Shown: piece after piece, positions 46,945 through 58,859 of the stretch
How the letters are laid out: each line of letters opens with the position of its first letter
Position numbering within the stretch: position 1 is the first letter of the stretch
Assembly (NCBI GenBank): GCA_007922305.1
Contig: ML677366.1
Span: 14,192,489 to 14,256,488, forward strand
Direction: 5' to 3'
DNA length: 64,000 bases
Source: Dermatemys mawii
Lineage: Eukaryota > Chordata > Testudines > Dermatemydidae
Notes under the pieces: generated by a model
The model's database searches: none
Told to the model about the DNA's origin: nothing
Seen by the model: the letters and a program-made list of their open reading frames with translations, nothing else
Position numbers and translations under genes: made by a program

Positions 46945-47105
46945 CACACAGCATCTTATAACACACCAGTGAGGTAGGGAGGTATTATTACCTCTGTGGC
47001 AAAAGAAATTTGCCCAAGTTCACACAGAAAGTCTGTGCCAGAGCTGGAGGGAAAAATACAGATTTCTTAGGTTCCAGTCTATTGCCTAAATTTCAAGACC
47101 ATCCT
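46945..47105 (-). repeat. MIR-like SINE, antisense
   Basis: 'aggtattattacctctgtgg', 'tttgcccaagttcacacaga' and 'ctgtgccagagctggaggga' follow the inverted MIR order. Confidence 0.6.
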
Positions 47106-47498
47106 TTCTCTGTACCTGTGGAAAAGAGTTTATAAAGGTTGTATTATATGTGTATTTCGAGAGTCCTGGGGAAACATTAATACATATTCTATATAGAGAA
47201 GACATAATTCTTCTTAGATCTAATTAAACTTAGACATGGACAAGTACAAGGACTTTTTTGGTTTTTATGGCTCTCTCTGATATAACATGACTAAATATTG
47301 ATTTTTTTAATACACAAAGCTGTACTCTTAATGCATAGCTTGCTATTTTATGGGTTTATATTATTCCACACTCCTTTCTTCCAAGACCCAGTATGTGCAA
47401 CTGTATAATTAGGTACTTCAGCAAATTAACAGCAATGATATCAATCACTATAGATATACAGAATTTCGGGGGAGGGGTATAATCTTACAGTGTCTGTA

Positions 47499-47553
47499 CA
47501 TATCTATATCTATATACACACATATATACACAAACACACATACACACACACAC
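47499..47553 (+). repeat. TA/CA microsatellite
   Basis: 'atatctatatctatatacac' grades into (CA)n with a few interruptions. Confidence 0.85.
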
Positions 47554-47788
47554 TACTCTTCACAGGTAGTGAGTGAAAAATAGGAAAGATGAGCACTACT
47601 ATGCAGATCTGAGAGGAAAGTATTATAGAGGAGAGTAATGTATACCACAAAGCATATTTTATGAAATAATACTAGGGCTGTAGTATTTCCAAAAAACTTG
47701 ATGTGCTTAGATATCCCAAAGTTCCTTATGACTGGATGGGATAGACAGAGTGGAATCTATGATCTGTGCATTTAACGTACACTGACTC

Positions 47789-47956
47789 CAGGGCCGGCCC
47801 CAGGTACTAGTGAAGGAAGCAAGTGCCTGGAGTGGCACATGCTAAGAAGCGGCATTCTGACCGCTCTTGGGGCGGCAGCAGTCCGAGCAGGGGTGTTTTG
47901 GTTTTGGTTTTTGGGGTTTTTTGGCTTGGGGCAGGAAAAATGGTAGAGCTGACCCG
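47789..47956. mobile_element. 168-bp hAT MITE (CAGGGCCRGC family), copy 2
   Basis: It starts cagggccggccccagg and ends tagagctgacccg. The 8-bp duplication ACTGACTC (47781-47788, 47957-47964) is perfect. The interior 'cttggggcggcagcag' matches the 19293-19456 copy. Confidence 0.9.
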
Positions 47957-47964
47957 ACTGACTC

Positions 47965-50340
47965 CTAATAGTAAAGAGACATGGTTTTCAGAAAAATTGA
48001 AATGACCACCGGCCAAGACAATGACAACCACCGTGTGAAGGTGTGTGCATGAACTATGTGCCTGATAACTACTCTCATGCTATCAAATTTGCCACTTACA
48101 GTTGTCACTCTACTAATTGGCAGTTTCCCAAAGCAGGGAAACTTTAGTAAGCCCATAAATCATGCCCAGGGTTAGATCAAATGGCTCCTACTATGCAAAT
48201 CACAAAGCTCGAGAACAGTACATTCGTTTTGAAGATTGCCAGCCAAACGAAGATTGGGAGGACATACTTATACATCCACAGTCTCCAAATATTTTTAAAT
48301 GAAGGGATAAAGATGTGACCCTATATTAGTGAAGATAAACGTAATAAATAAAGAAAAAAGGAAAGAAAGAGGAAAAATGGTCAGTAAAAACTGTGGAAGA
48401 ACAAATGTGCACTTGCAAAACGACTTCTGATTGAGCAAATAAGGAAACAATATATGCTATTTAACACATATGGGTTGTGTTACCATTTTGTTTGCGTTCA
48501 TATCCCTGTTTACAGCACACATTTCAACAAATCACTCTGAAGAATGCAAATAACTGAAGGAAAATGAAGCAGAAGTAACAACAGGAGAGATGTAAAGAAG
48601 ATGTGGCTTATGGCTAATGTCACAATCGCTCTCATCCTCTTGAGTAGAGGAGAAGATGAAAAGAGGTAGAGGGAGGAAAATTGGGAGAGAGGATTGACTT
48701 GTCTCTCTGATGTCATAGTCCGATTGCTTATCGGTTATGTCACAATCCTGCTGCTCAGCAGTGAGTAGTTCATAGGGCAGGAGAAGAAAGGAGAGGAATG
48801 TAAAAAGTGGAGAGGAACGATGAAGAGGAGGAGGGAAAGAGGGGAAGGAAGGAGGGGCCAAAGAGGTCTGGAGTTCTAAGATGACTGACACACCTTATGA
48901 ATCATTAGCTGTGCTATTTAGTGGGAGTTAAAACGTTTCATTGAGTGTGATGTTACGGAGAAGCCTATCTTCTACCATAGAGTCTTCAGTAATCATAATC
49001 CTCTTCCATAGTCTTCCTCAGCAGTTACTTATGAAGTCCAACTTGCTATGTACTGTGATGTAAGACTGGTAAGTGTTGCTGATCTATATTATTATATTTT
49101 TGCATATTGGGTGAGATTTTCAAAGGCACCTAGGAGAGAGGCAATTAACTCAGTGCCGCATTAGGATGTTGCTAACACCCTGGTAGGGTCTGATTCTCTG
49201 TTGTACCAAAATTCCACAAGGCGTAGCAGAGACAGGAGGGGTACGATGGTGCTCAGGGACCCGCTTATAGTTCCCTGATTCTCTGCCCAGCCATAGCTCA
49301 AGCACAGGCTATAGTAGCCTGGGGGCTCGTCTTATGTGCACCAACTGGCAAGGGTCCCCAAGTGACTGGCCGCCAGCAGAGAATAAGCCATCCTCATCCC
49401 TGTCCTCCCTCTGCTTTCCCCACCCTCTGCCTTCTACACTAGAGACTGCAGGGAGGGTGGTGTAGGATCTATTATCCACCAGCAGTTCCCCTAGGGAACT
49501 CCTGATAGGGATGATAGGGCCAGATTCTGTGCCTCTTGAATTGTGGGAGCACAGAGGTCTGTGTTGGAGATAGAGTTAATGAATGGTTGTAAGACTTTGA
49601 GATCGCTAGATGAAAAGTGCTAACCACAGCCACATATTGGTATTAATTTTCAAAATCCATGAATTTCTTTTCTGAGCCAGACAGTAAAGGCAGCGTTCCC
49701 CTCTGTCAGCTCAGCTATACAGTTAAGGGATGTATAAGAAAACCCAAAGCAAAACGAATGTGACAAAATAGAGGGCAATTGATGGGAAAAAATACACTGT
49801 CATCTGGGTATATTATAAAGCTTTTCCTCCAGACTTGCTAATGAGCACTCAGAAAGTCTCAAAAGCATTATAAATATCCATGGACCAATAGATATGTTCT
49901 GTTTTATGATTTTTTTCTAGTCATTTACTTTAACAACCCCCCAGCCTTTACCCCTCCCAAAAAGAAAAACCCTGATAAATTGTTCATAGTGAAGATTAAT
50001 TGGATCACTTATGGAGACACGGGGTCAGATTTATTTTGCTGTAAATCTTTTTATTAATTGTGGTACATTTCAAGTCATTTCAACCCTCAATATTTTCTTA
50101 TGGGGAGGAAGTCACAAAAAGTAGATAACCGCCTGGAGATTTTTGACAAATAGTTTACTGTGTGAGCAATCAGAGGGACATTTTCACCTGCCTAATGACC
50201 CAGTTCCATCATGAAGCTGGATTTTCTGACACAAGATATTCCCTCTGTACCTACAGCAGACTCTTCTGTCATTGACGAATAGCCTTTTTGAAACAGCAAG
50301 ATTAGAGGGACAGTCACAGAACAAATGAGGGACACAGACT
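47965..50340. other. Intergenic sequence
   Basis: Holds a purine-rich segment with internal duplication (48600-48870) and a fold-back fragment (about 49105-49160). At about 49165-49540 there is a GC-richer block whose ends, 'ggtctgattctctg' and 'ggccagattctgtg', may belong to one mobile element. No gene. Confidence 0.45.
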
Positions 50341-50349
50341 TCCTGTGTG

Positions 50350-50495
50350 CCCTTGGGCAAGTCACATCATTTCTTTGTGCTTCACTTCCCCATCTGTAAA
50401 ATGGGCATAATAGTAGTGCCCTGACTCACGGGGTTGAGGGAGGATAAATACATTAGAGATTGTGAGATGCTCAGATATTACCATGACGGGGGGCA
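50350..50495 (+). repeat. MIR-like SINE
   Basis: 'cccttgggcaagtcacatca', 'cttccccatctgtaaaatgg' and 'gcataatagtagtgccctga' are a clear MIR core in the sense orientation. Confidence 0.85.
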
Positions 50496-50499
50496 GATA

Positions 50500-51543
50500 A
50501 GTAGCTAGATAAGTGAGTAGGCACTGACATTGCACACACAGAACCTTTCCCTTATATGTTTCAAGTGCATAGTACTCATGATAAATGGCAATTTGACAGC
50601 TCCAGAGACTGAAATCTTCCATGCACAGAGCAGAATTGGTGACAATGGCAGCAGCAGTACAAGCTCCCTGTATAGCTCTGTTAATGTACTTCCAAGCTAG
50701 CTTGAGGGCAGGGGCTAACTTTATATAGAATCTGAATCAGCTCCACTGAAGTCAGAAAGAGTCCTTTCATTAACTTCAATGGGATTTCAATCAATCCCCT
50801 AATGAAAGGATAGTTCAGTGTTTGTTCCCATTTAATCCTTGAAGTGTCGGCCCAGTTTGTTCCCTTCTATGTTCAGAGCTATGGGGAGAGAATTTTTGTG
50901 AGGAAAACTTGGCAAGGAATTCCTCTCAGATATTCTCCCATCCCGTCCTATTGGGGATGAGGTTTCCTTCTCTTGCACTTGTGGAAAAGCTGCCTCCAAA
51001 TCTGGCAGATCCCTCAGGATCCACAGGAGGCCAAAGCTGCCCAGGAGGAGGCCCTGCAGCTCAAAACCCTGACAGCTTCCTCACCGCCAATTCTGTTCCC
51101 TGACTGTATATGGTCCTGTGGACTTGGAAGGAAGGTGAGGAATCCTCAAAACAATTCATACAGTCTAGGACTGCATTCAATGTTTCCAGAATGCCTTTCC
51201 TGCCTCAGGTCCACCCTTTCCCCTTACACAGACACCATATTGTGTAGCGAGAGCTCAGCCACATATGGGAGTGTAGAAAGCATCATGGACACCCAAGCCT
51301 CTCTTCAGCACAGAGAAAGAAGATCTGGAAGAAGGGCCCTGCCACGTGCCAATCTATGGGGCACAATCCTGGCCTTTGTTGTGACTGCCAGCAAGGGTGC
51401 CAATTAATGCCAATTATGGTGGTGGAGGTGGTTTTCCTGCTGTGCACACTGGTCCATAATAAGTGATCAAAGATCACCAAACTGCTTCACACTTCAGAAT
51501 AGTCTGAGGACGGCAATTGCCATTGACGGCTGCCGACTTGTGC
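50500..51543. other. Unassigned block, moderately GC-rich
   Basis: Contains a fold-back fragment ('taacttcaatgggatttcaa') and a 144-codon plus frame (50973-51407) without recognisable domains. Probably non-coding. Confidence 0.4.
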
Positions 51544-51870
51544 TCATAGACTCATAGATTTCAAGGTCAGAAAGGACTATTATGATCATTTAGTCTGACT
51601 TCCTGCATAATGCAGGCCACAGAATCTCACCCAGCCACTCCTGTAATAAACCCCTAACCTATGTCTGAGCTGTTAAAGTTTTCAAATCATGGTTTAAAGA
51701 CTTCAAGGTGGAGAGAATCCTCCAGCAAGTGAACCGTGCCCCAGGCTGCAAACGAAGGCAAAAAAATCCCAGGTCCTCTGCCAATCTGCCCTGAAGAAAA
51801 ATTCCTTCTCAACCCCAAATATGGGGATCAGCTAAATGCTGAGCGTGAACTAGGGACTTAATGGGGAAAG
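51544..51870 (-). mobile_element. CR1 3' UTR and tail, antisense
   Basis: It begins with the reversed tail 'catagactcatagatttcaa', then 'ctgacttcctgcataatgca', 'ggccacagaatctcacccag' and 'gagagaatcctccagcaagt'. I recognise this text as common in turtle genomes. Confidence 0.8.
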
Positions 51871-51879
51871 ACTCCATAT

Positions 51880-53570
51880 TGCATGTCTAGAATCATCCAG
51901 TCTCCTAGAACATACCGTGAACATTTATGAATGGTCATAAAAGCATTCTTATTTTCTTTTCTGGATATCTAAAGGAAATATCATAATATTACTCATGAAA
52001 AATTCTTCTCTTTTCCTTTAATTTGCTATTATAAGAGCTTCCAAAAGTATGACATATTGCCTTTGCATTAGTAATGTCCAGCATTAGCTTTTATATATAG
52101 TGTATAGTAGTAGATTGCTGTGGTGGTTAGACAATTAAAATATGGAAGGTATGTTGTAGTCAAGTTCCTATGTCAAGAATAATAATATGATAAACCAGTG
52201 ACACATTTCATCTGCTAATATGATTTTTTAAAATTACACCAGTAACTAATGAGAAGAAAGTTAAACAGCATGGGTCAAATCCTCAAATGACTTCAGTGTA
52301 CCTATGCCAACATATGCCAGCTGAAGATCTGGACCATAAACTTGTACTTCCAGTTCTCACTTGCAAGGGTTTCATGTTATTTTCTTTTACAACACGTTGT
52401 TATTTGGTTATACTATTCCTAAATGGCAGCAAATTGACAGCCCTTGAGAGTGAAATCCTCTATTTAACAATCAAATAGCAGCATTGATGGCTTCCTGACG
52501 TTGCCCTGCAAATGTGCCTGATTATAATGTATCACTTTTTAATTTATTAAATAGTGTTTGATAGCCACTGGTGCAATCTTACCAAAAGTAGTACAGTAAA
52601 ACAACAAGAAAAATCAGAGATATAGTAACATTGTGTTACAAACAAAAAGTCCTATCTTATTTTAAAAAATCATAATGCATATGTGCATTTTTCATCTGTT
52701 AGCAATTCTCACTCTTAAACCTCCCAAGAGGTTCCACTATATAGAAGCCATATAGTGCATTATGGGCCTAATCCAAAGCCCACTGAAGTCAATGGGAGTA
52801 TTTCAATTTCCTTCAGTGGGTGGTAGATCTGACCCTAAATGAATATGTTTCTAATATTTTAGAATAGAATTCTAATCCTACTTTAACAAAAGAATTGGAA
52901 TTAGCAAGATTCTGTAGCAGAAACAAAAATAATGGGATCCAAACAGAAAAGTTCTGTTAGCAGATAGTTTAACTAGATTTTCTGGATGAAGAGTAGAGGA
53001 ATCTCCTTTTGTAAAATCATGTATAAATCTTTTCTGAAAACATATATGGGCAGATGGCCCGTAAGACAAGAGTGTGAGAATATGTTGTATTGAGATACCA
53101 CGGTGATAGGAGCCTTAAAATATGGCAGAAAATAAACAGGATAATACAGGCCAGGGAGATTAATTAATTAGATAATAAAGGTTAGGGAGATTAACAATTA
53201 TTTTGGTTGCTGTACTACAAACATGTCAGCACCTTTCACCAATTGTTCTATTTTGCCAGGATATTGTCAGCTTGCCAGGAAATTGGTGAAAATGTTCTCC
53301 CTTCTCTTGTGGTTTGAATTTCTACTAACGCCCACTCTTAGTGGGTTGAGCCTTTTTGTTAACAAACTTGAGGCGAAATGTCATGCCCACTAAAGAGAAA
53401 TTATGTATAACGATAATTACCTCAATGTGTACCAAGCTCCAACTGTCCCTATTGCTCATGTGTCCTGCTAAGCTGCAATCTCAGAGCGTGTCCAACCTGT
53501 TATATACAGCAAGTAGGGATGGCAAGCACTGAATAGACAATGACATGACTGCACATTCTGATAGCAGTAT
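51880..53570. other. Intergenic AT-rich sequence
   Basis: Contains a fold-back repeat at about 52755-52840 ('cccactgaagtcaatgggag' against 'ccttcagtgggtggtagatc'). No gene. Confidence 0.5.
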
Positions 53571-53579
53571 TGAATAGGC

Positions 53580-53693
53580 CACTGTTTCCCAACGACCAGT
53601 CTGTGGACTGGCACTGGTCCCTGCGATCTCTCTGACACAGTTTAGGAAGGCAGCAAATTGGTCCCTGGTATCAAAAAGGTTGAGAAAACACTG
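53580..53693. mobile_element. Short Charlie-type hAT remnant
   Basis: The left end cactgtttcccaacgacc and the right end ggttgagaaaacactg are inverted. The interior 'ggactggcactggtccctg' is typical of this family. The flanking duplication is poorly preserved. Confidence 0.65.
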
Positions 53694-53699
53694 GAATGC

Positions 53700-55490
53700 A
53701 CAATGCTATGTATGATAGAAGATTATTCCATTTCATGGTAGCATTATCTGGCTACATGAGGCAAGTCCAGAGACCACTTTATGCTTACCAGATTTAGTAA
53801 TGAGCAGATTGTCTATATGTGACATAAGCTAAATAAACAAACATGCTAGCATTTTCAGGAAAACAAATCAATGCTTTATATTCATATGATATAAAAGTCT
53901 CCCTTTCTGGCTAATAATTGTTTTGAAATTAAAACTGTTTTGAGAAAAGAAAAGAGCAGAAATGAAAGAGGCAAACTAGGAAGATGATAGCATGCAACAG
54001 GCTGGGACTGCAAATGAGTGTAATAGAAAAGCAAAACAGAAAGATCGCTCAGATGGAACAAGTGAATGACAAGGACAGAAGAGCGTGACAAGAAAGTCAT
54101 ACAGCAGTGATTCAGGGAATCTAGACAGAAAGCTACCAGATGATGATGCCCAGGAAAAGAATTACATCAGGGGAAGAGGGAAAGAAACCTAGTAAAGGCT
54201 CCATCTACCCTACAGAAAAAGCCACGTTTAAGCAACGAGACTCCAACATGCTCATCTTACATGCTTCTATGTGTCCACATAACATCATTTATCCTGGTAT
54301 ATTTTTGTGTCAGTTTGTTTGGCCAGTCCATGCCGACCATGCTGCACACTGTGTTAGTGCATCCTGGGAAAGATTGTGCAAGTGTCCCATAATGCCTTAG
54401 CAACTAGTGTTAGAGGACCCAGGATTTTAGATTTTCATGATATAGTGCAATCCATTTTGGGATAGCTTCCCACGCATAGGTGGAAAGTAAAAGAACTGGT
54501 TAATCCAATTACTGTACAGAGTCACAGTTGTATGGTTCCGTATGCTGATCAGAAGAAACATGTTGCAGCCTAATGTGTTACAGCCCAGATAATGAACAGG
54601 TTCAGAATACAATACATCCACGCAGTTAGGAATCATAGAATAATATTTTGTGAATAGACACAAAGCATGGGGGAAAATCAATTGTATCACAACCTAATTG
54701 CAAAATCAGTTAAAATGTCCAGTGTAAAGTCTCATCTACATGTTAACTTCTCCCATTTTCAGGAAGGTTTCGATACAGTAGTCTTCCAGCAATGCTGAAA
54801 CACAGTTGTGTTTTGCAGGGTAGATGTGACAGCACTGTATTTTAACTGTGTTCTCAAATTGCGCTACAGCTCTTCAAAAGTTTGGGATTTGAGTCAATAT
54901 ATGTTAATACTGCAAGAGCATATCATGTTTTAACCATGCCAATGGGCTACTGTTTTTGTAACCCACTCAACTCTGGAAAATAAGGAATAGTTGGCCCAAT
55001 AAGGCTAGATCCTGCTAGGTTCTAAACTCCTGCTGGGTGTTGAGCTTTTTATTTCCATTGAAATTAATAGGAGACAAGGGCACTCATCACCCAGCAGCAG
55101 GTGCTTAGTGCCTCACAAGATCATGACTCCTAGCCCTAATTCACTAATGGTATTAGTTCCCTTACTGCTTGTTCTAAAATCCAGACGGATTAAATCCTTA
55201 CCGTGTCCTCAACACTTCTCCTGCTTTTGCTTTCTCCACAGAGCTCATGGAGGAGTATGATACACTCTTCCTTTTGAAAATCAAACTTGCTACTTTACCT
55301 CACTCTTGGGAAAAATAATAAAATAAAAAACCAAACTACTCACTTGATATTTACCTTCTCATCTTCAGTCTCTTGCTCCTCCTCAGCAATGTTTAGAGAA
55401 AATAGATTTCTCTTCCCACCGGCTGTTTCAGCTGAGCCTTTGACCTTTTGCATCCTCATTGGCTGATTTCTGACCCTGTCTCAATACTGA
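53700..55490. other. Intergenic AT-rich sequence
   Basis: No gene recognised. A segment at about 54280-54400 resembles the interior of the TIR element at 10218-10919. Confidence 0.4.
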
Positions 55491-55499
55491 GAGTAGAGG

Positions 55500-57360
55500 G
55501 CCCTTCTCTGAGTGTTCAGCAGTTTATTCTTTCCTCTGATCACAGATCCCTCTCTTTTCTCATCCTACTTGATTTCAGGGCAGTTTTTTATACTACTGAT
55601 GGTGCTACTCTTTAGTTCCTCCAGTGAGAAAATTGGGGTTTCCACTCTTGCTTTGAATTTTCCTTTTTTAATCACACTTTTCCCATTTGTAGTGGACCAA
55701 GATTTACACCTAGTTTCAATCTCCTCCATTAGTGTAAGACGCTCTCCTTGGGCCTCTTCTCCATATAACTTCTCCCTTGGGGACAATTCACTGCTAGCTT
55801 CAAATGCAGGCACTATCTATGAAGATGACACACAACTGCACATCTCCTATTCTCTATTTTCCATTTAGCTGCCTGTTTTGGCTCTGTCAGCTCCTAGCTA
55901 CATGATAACTTCCTGATTCTGAATGCTTCAAGGAGGAAAGTCCATGAGTCTTTGTCTCATGTTTCTGGCTCCGCTTTCGGTATCACTGCCCTTAACTCAC
56001 ACATTTCTCCACTGTCAAAGCAGTTCTCATTTTGGTGTGTATGCACTGAATGGTTGGGGGCAAACTTAGTACACAACTCCAGGAATGTGACCTTCCCCAC
56101 CTAAAAGTTCTGCATCATTCCAGATTTCAGTGAATACCTACAGCAATTGTCCAGTTTCATCCACTGCTGCCTGTATCATCTACTCCTCCTCAGTATTCTC
56201 ATTTTCTCTTCTGCATGGCCAGCCACTGTGGTGGTTCTGCAAATACCAAAGAATCAGTCATTCTGTCTCTGAAATAGACACAAGAGCTCCACTAATCTGT
56301 TCACCATCCATATTTCTGATGGCAAGATGGTGAAGAGATTGAAAACCTGCATGAAGGAGAGTAGATTATGGGATGGACCAGAGAGAAACATAGGAATTAT
56401 AAAAACTGTATGAAAAAGAGAAGACTATGGAATGGAACAGAAGAAATGGTGGGAACTTGACCCAGACTCCCCCAGTTCCCTAAGAAGTGTGCTGACATCC
56501 CACAATACTCCACAAAAATTTCCCACACAGTAGTGTGCCAGAGACTGGTTCAGCGGACACTATGATGCCAACCCACAATACCACGTATCTTTTGCTAATA
56601 CAACCTGGCACTGTGAGAAAGGACTGCACTAGCAAAGGCCGACAAATGTAAACACACTCTACAGCTATTTTGGCAGATGCTTGCAAGCAGACATTTTACC
56701 AATAAAACTTTCTAGTATAGACATGGTTTCAGACACTATGGCCAGAAACCTAGAAATCATCATTCACAAATCATCTTCATGCTGAACCCTTTTCACTTTT
56801 TGAATCTCCTCTGTCTATAAGTTTATTATTGGATCATCCGGACCTTGATTTTTTCTCTTGTGAAATCTTGATCTATGTCCTGTTGCAATCTTCTCTTCAT
56901 GATGTTCCCAAATTCCTATTATCTAAACTCAGAGATTCTAAAATACAGCAACCTGGCTAAACTTTCTCTCCAAGAACTGGAAACATGTCTTATCCATGAT
57001 CACCATCCCTGGCTTCCCCTCCATTTCTGAATATACTTCAAAGTTGTTCTTTTCCTCCCCAAAAAATCTCCATGGGCTCACTTTACCTATCTTATCTGAC
57101 CCACCATCCAACTATTCTCCTCTGTGTACCTTCAATCTTGACCTCTTCCCCTCAATTTTCCACAGCTGAGGTTGCTTTTTTGCTTGTGCTGTTTCATCTA
57201 TCTGGAATTCTCACCTCTCCTATCTGCCTTCAAGCCATTGAGTCATTCATGCTCTTTAAATCTCATTTTAAAACCTTCCTTTTTGCTTTAATTTACAGCT
57301 GACTCTGTGTGGTTACGTGATACTGTGAACTGAAGACACTATATAAAAATCATATGTGGT
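55500..57360 (+). mobile_element. Decayed L2-family LINE (RT to 3' end)
   Basis: Translated traces in order are an RT segment (SLGPLL-like text, then TIYEDDTQLHISYSL, where YEDD replaces YADD of L2), a 'RNLEII' segment at about 56745, and a C-terminal stretch (SIWNSHLSYLPSSH, FMLFKSHFKTFLFALI). It ends with 'actgaagacactatataaaa'. There are many stops and frameshifts, and a probable MITE lies inside at about 56340-56728. Confidence 0.75.
56340..56728. mobile_element. Probable TIR element inside the L2
   Basis: The right end 'aactttctagtatagacatg' resembles the 'tctacactag' terminus class, and the interior 'tgacatcccacaatactcca' is of the same style as 10218-10919. The left edge is uncertain. 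Confidence 0.4.
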
Positions 57361-57364
57361 ATAT

Positions 57365-58725
57365 TGTCTCAGCTCTCCATGGCAAAATAAAACTGGTGTG
57401 ACATATTGCACAGAACTACAAGATATTCAAAATCTGTAGCTGACTTTTTATAGGGGAAATAAAGTAGCTAAAGTAACTTAAAAGCAAGTGACCATGAATG
57501 TATTTGATTAACTGACTGACATGACTATATACTTTTAATGTCCATAGAACAATAAAAAGGCTACACAGTAAAATTTATCTCCATTTAGTAAGCCAGAATC
57601 ATTTTTGTTTTCTCCATAAACTTCAAACATCTTCCTATGCAGAAGTGGGTAGAGTAGAGAGCTGAAAAGATGAAACTGTGCAAAATCCTTGTAGCAGCAG
57701 TCAAATAAATAAATAATTAAAGGAAAAAATACTAACAGATCATGCTGGTTTCAGTGAGCAAAATCTTTTAATCAGGCTGACTTCAAAGGGGATGCCACAG
57801 GAATTCTCCTCCCTCTCCACACAGCGCTCAGCTGCAAAGTTGTTTGAATATAAGGTTGCACACGTCAGTGATTTAATTGTGAAATATTCCTGGAATGGGA
57901 AGAAGCCACACAAAGGTCTTGAAGCTCTGGTCCGAGGTAAATAATACGTCAGGAAACATGTAACAAACAATGACACAAACCGACCTGCCAAGTTTAATTT
58001 AGTTGGAAGGTGGTTCCATCCCTTATGCCAGACCAAGACAGCTTCGGAAGGTAGCTTTTAAAGTGTATAATTTTACAATGTATAAGGTCCCTGGCACATT
58101 TTAAAATAGAAACGCTTGTTTTTAACTCTCCCCATTTAGATCGTCAATGCTGGAGGCAGAGAAGTATCTAGAGGAGGGAGCCTTGGTGCCCTGGTTGGGG
58201 AGTTACTCCACATTGAATGCATGGGGAGGGGTGGGGGGAGTGGAAGAAGGGGGACATTTCCCTTTCTTATCAATACATTTTTGTTTCGTGTTATGATTCA
58301 TGTTACAGTTGCCACAAAACTGCCTCCTATTTGGCACTCTGCCCCTTGCCTTCTTCCTCCTTATCCCTTCTCCCTCCATCTCCCCTTTCTCGTTCCTCCC
58401 TTCCTGCCCATCAGCCCTACCCCCTGCCACCCTCTCCACATCCCCGCTCTCCTTCCCAATCTCCTATCCCCCGTTCTTCTCATCCACTCTGCTAAGCCTC
58501 TGCCACGCTCCCCACACCTCTCCTATTGCCCATCCCCCCNNNNNNNNNNCTCAGGCTCTAGGACTTCCTGTCATTTGTGGGGCCCCGGGGTGGGGGGGAC
58601 CTATGGGACTTGGACTCAGCCTGTCAGGCCCAGGGGGTTGAAGGACTCAACATTGAGCTCCACACAGTGTGTTGTGTTTAACTGGTGGGTTCTCCCCTTT
58701 TTTAGTTGTTTCTTCTCCCCACCCC
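57365..58725. other. Intergenic sequence with a pyrimidine-rich tract and an N gap
   Basis: At about 58330-58539 the plus strand is almost all C/T with 'cctccc' and 'cttctccctcc' units. It runs into 10 N at 58540-58549. Frames reading through it are compositional. Confidence 0.7.
58540..58549. other. Assembly gap, 10 N
   Basis: Ten unresolved bases inside the C-rich tract. The true gap length is unknown. Confidence 0.98.
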
Positions 58726-58726
58726 T

Positions 58727-58850
58727 ACGGTGACCAGACAGTAAATGTGAAAAATCGGGACAGGGGGTGGGACGTAATAGGAGCCTATATAAGAAAAAGA
58801 CCCCAACATAAGGACTGTCGCCATAAAATCAGGACATCTGGTTGCCCTAT
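58727..58850. mobile_element. Short TIR element (GGGTGACCAGA family), copy 2
   Basis: Reverse-oriented relative to 29449-29569: 'acggtgaccagacag', 'taataggagcctatataag' and 'catctggttgccct'. The flanks CCACCCCT (58719-58726) and CCACCCCC (58851-58858) may be its 8-bp duplication. Confidence 0.75.
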
Positions 58851-58859
58851 CCACCCCCA

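Larger units (their letters stand above)
45260..47780. other. Intergenic AT-rich sequence
   Basis: Mostly unassigned. It contains an antisense MIR-like fragment (46945-47105) and a TA/CA microsatellite (about 47499-47553). No gene recognised. Confidence 0.5.

Noticed and set aside
50973..51407. 144-codon plus frame
   Set aside because: No recognisable domain, no clear start context or splice signals; judged chance in a GC-richer repeat-like block.
55512..55868. 118-codon plus frame that could be a small gene
   Set aside because: It carries YEDDTQLHIS, an L2 reverse-transcriptase trace, within a decayed LINE.
58217..58733. Frames of 92-170 codons through the pyrimidine tract
   Set aside because: Low-complexity Pro/Ser/Leu translation that also reads through the N gap.
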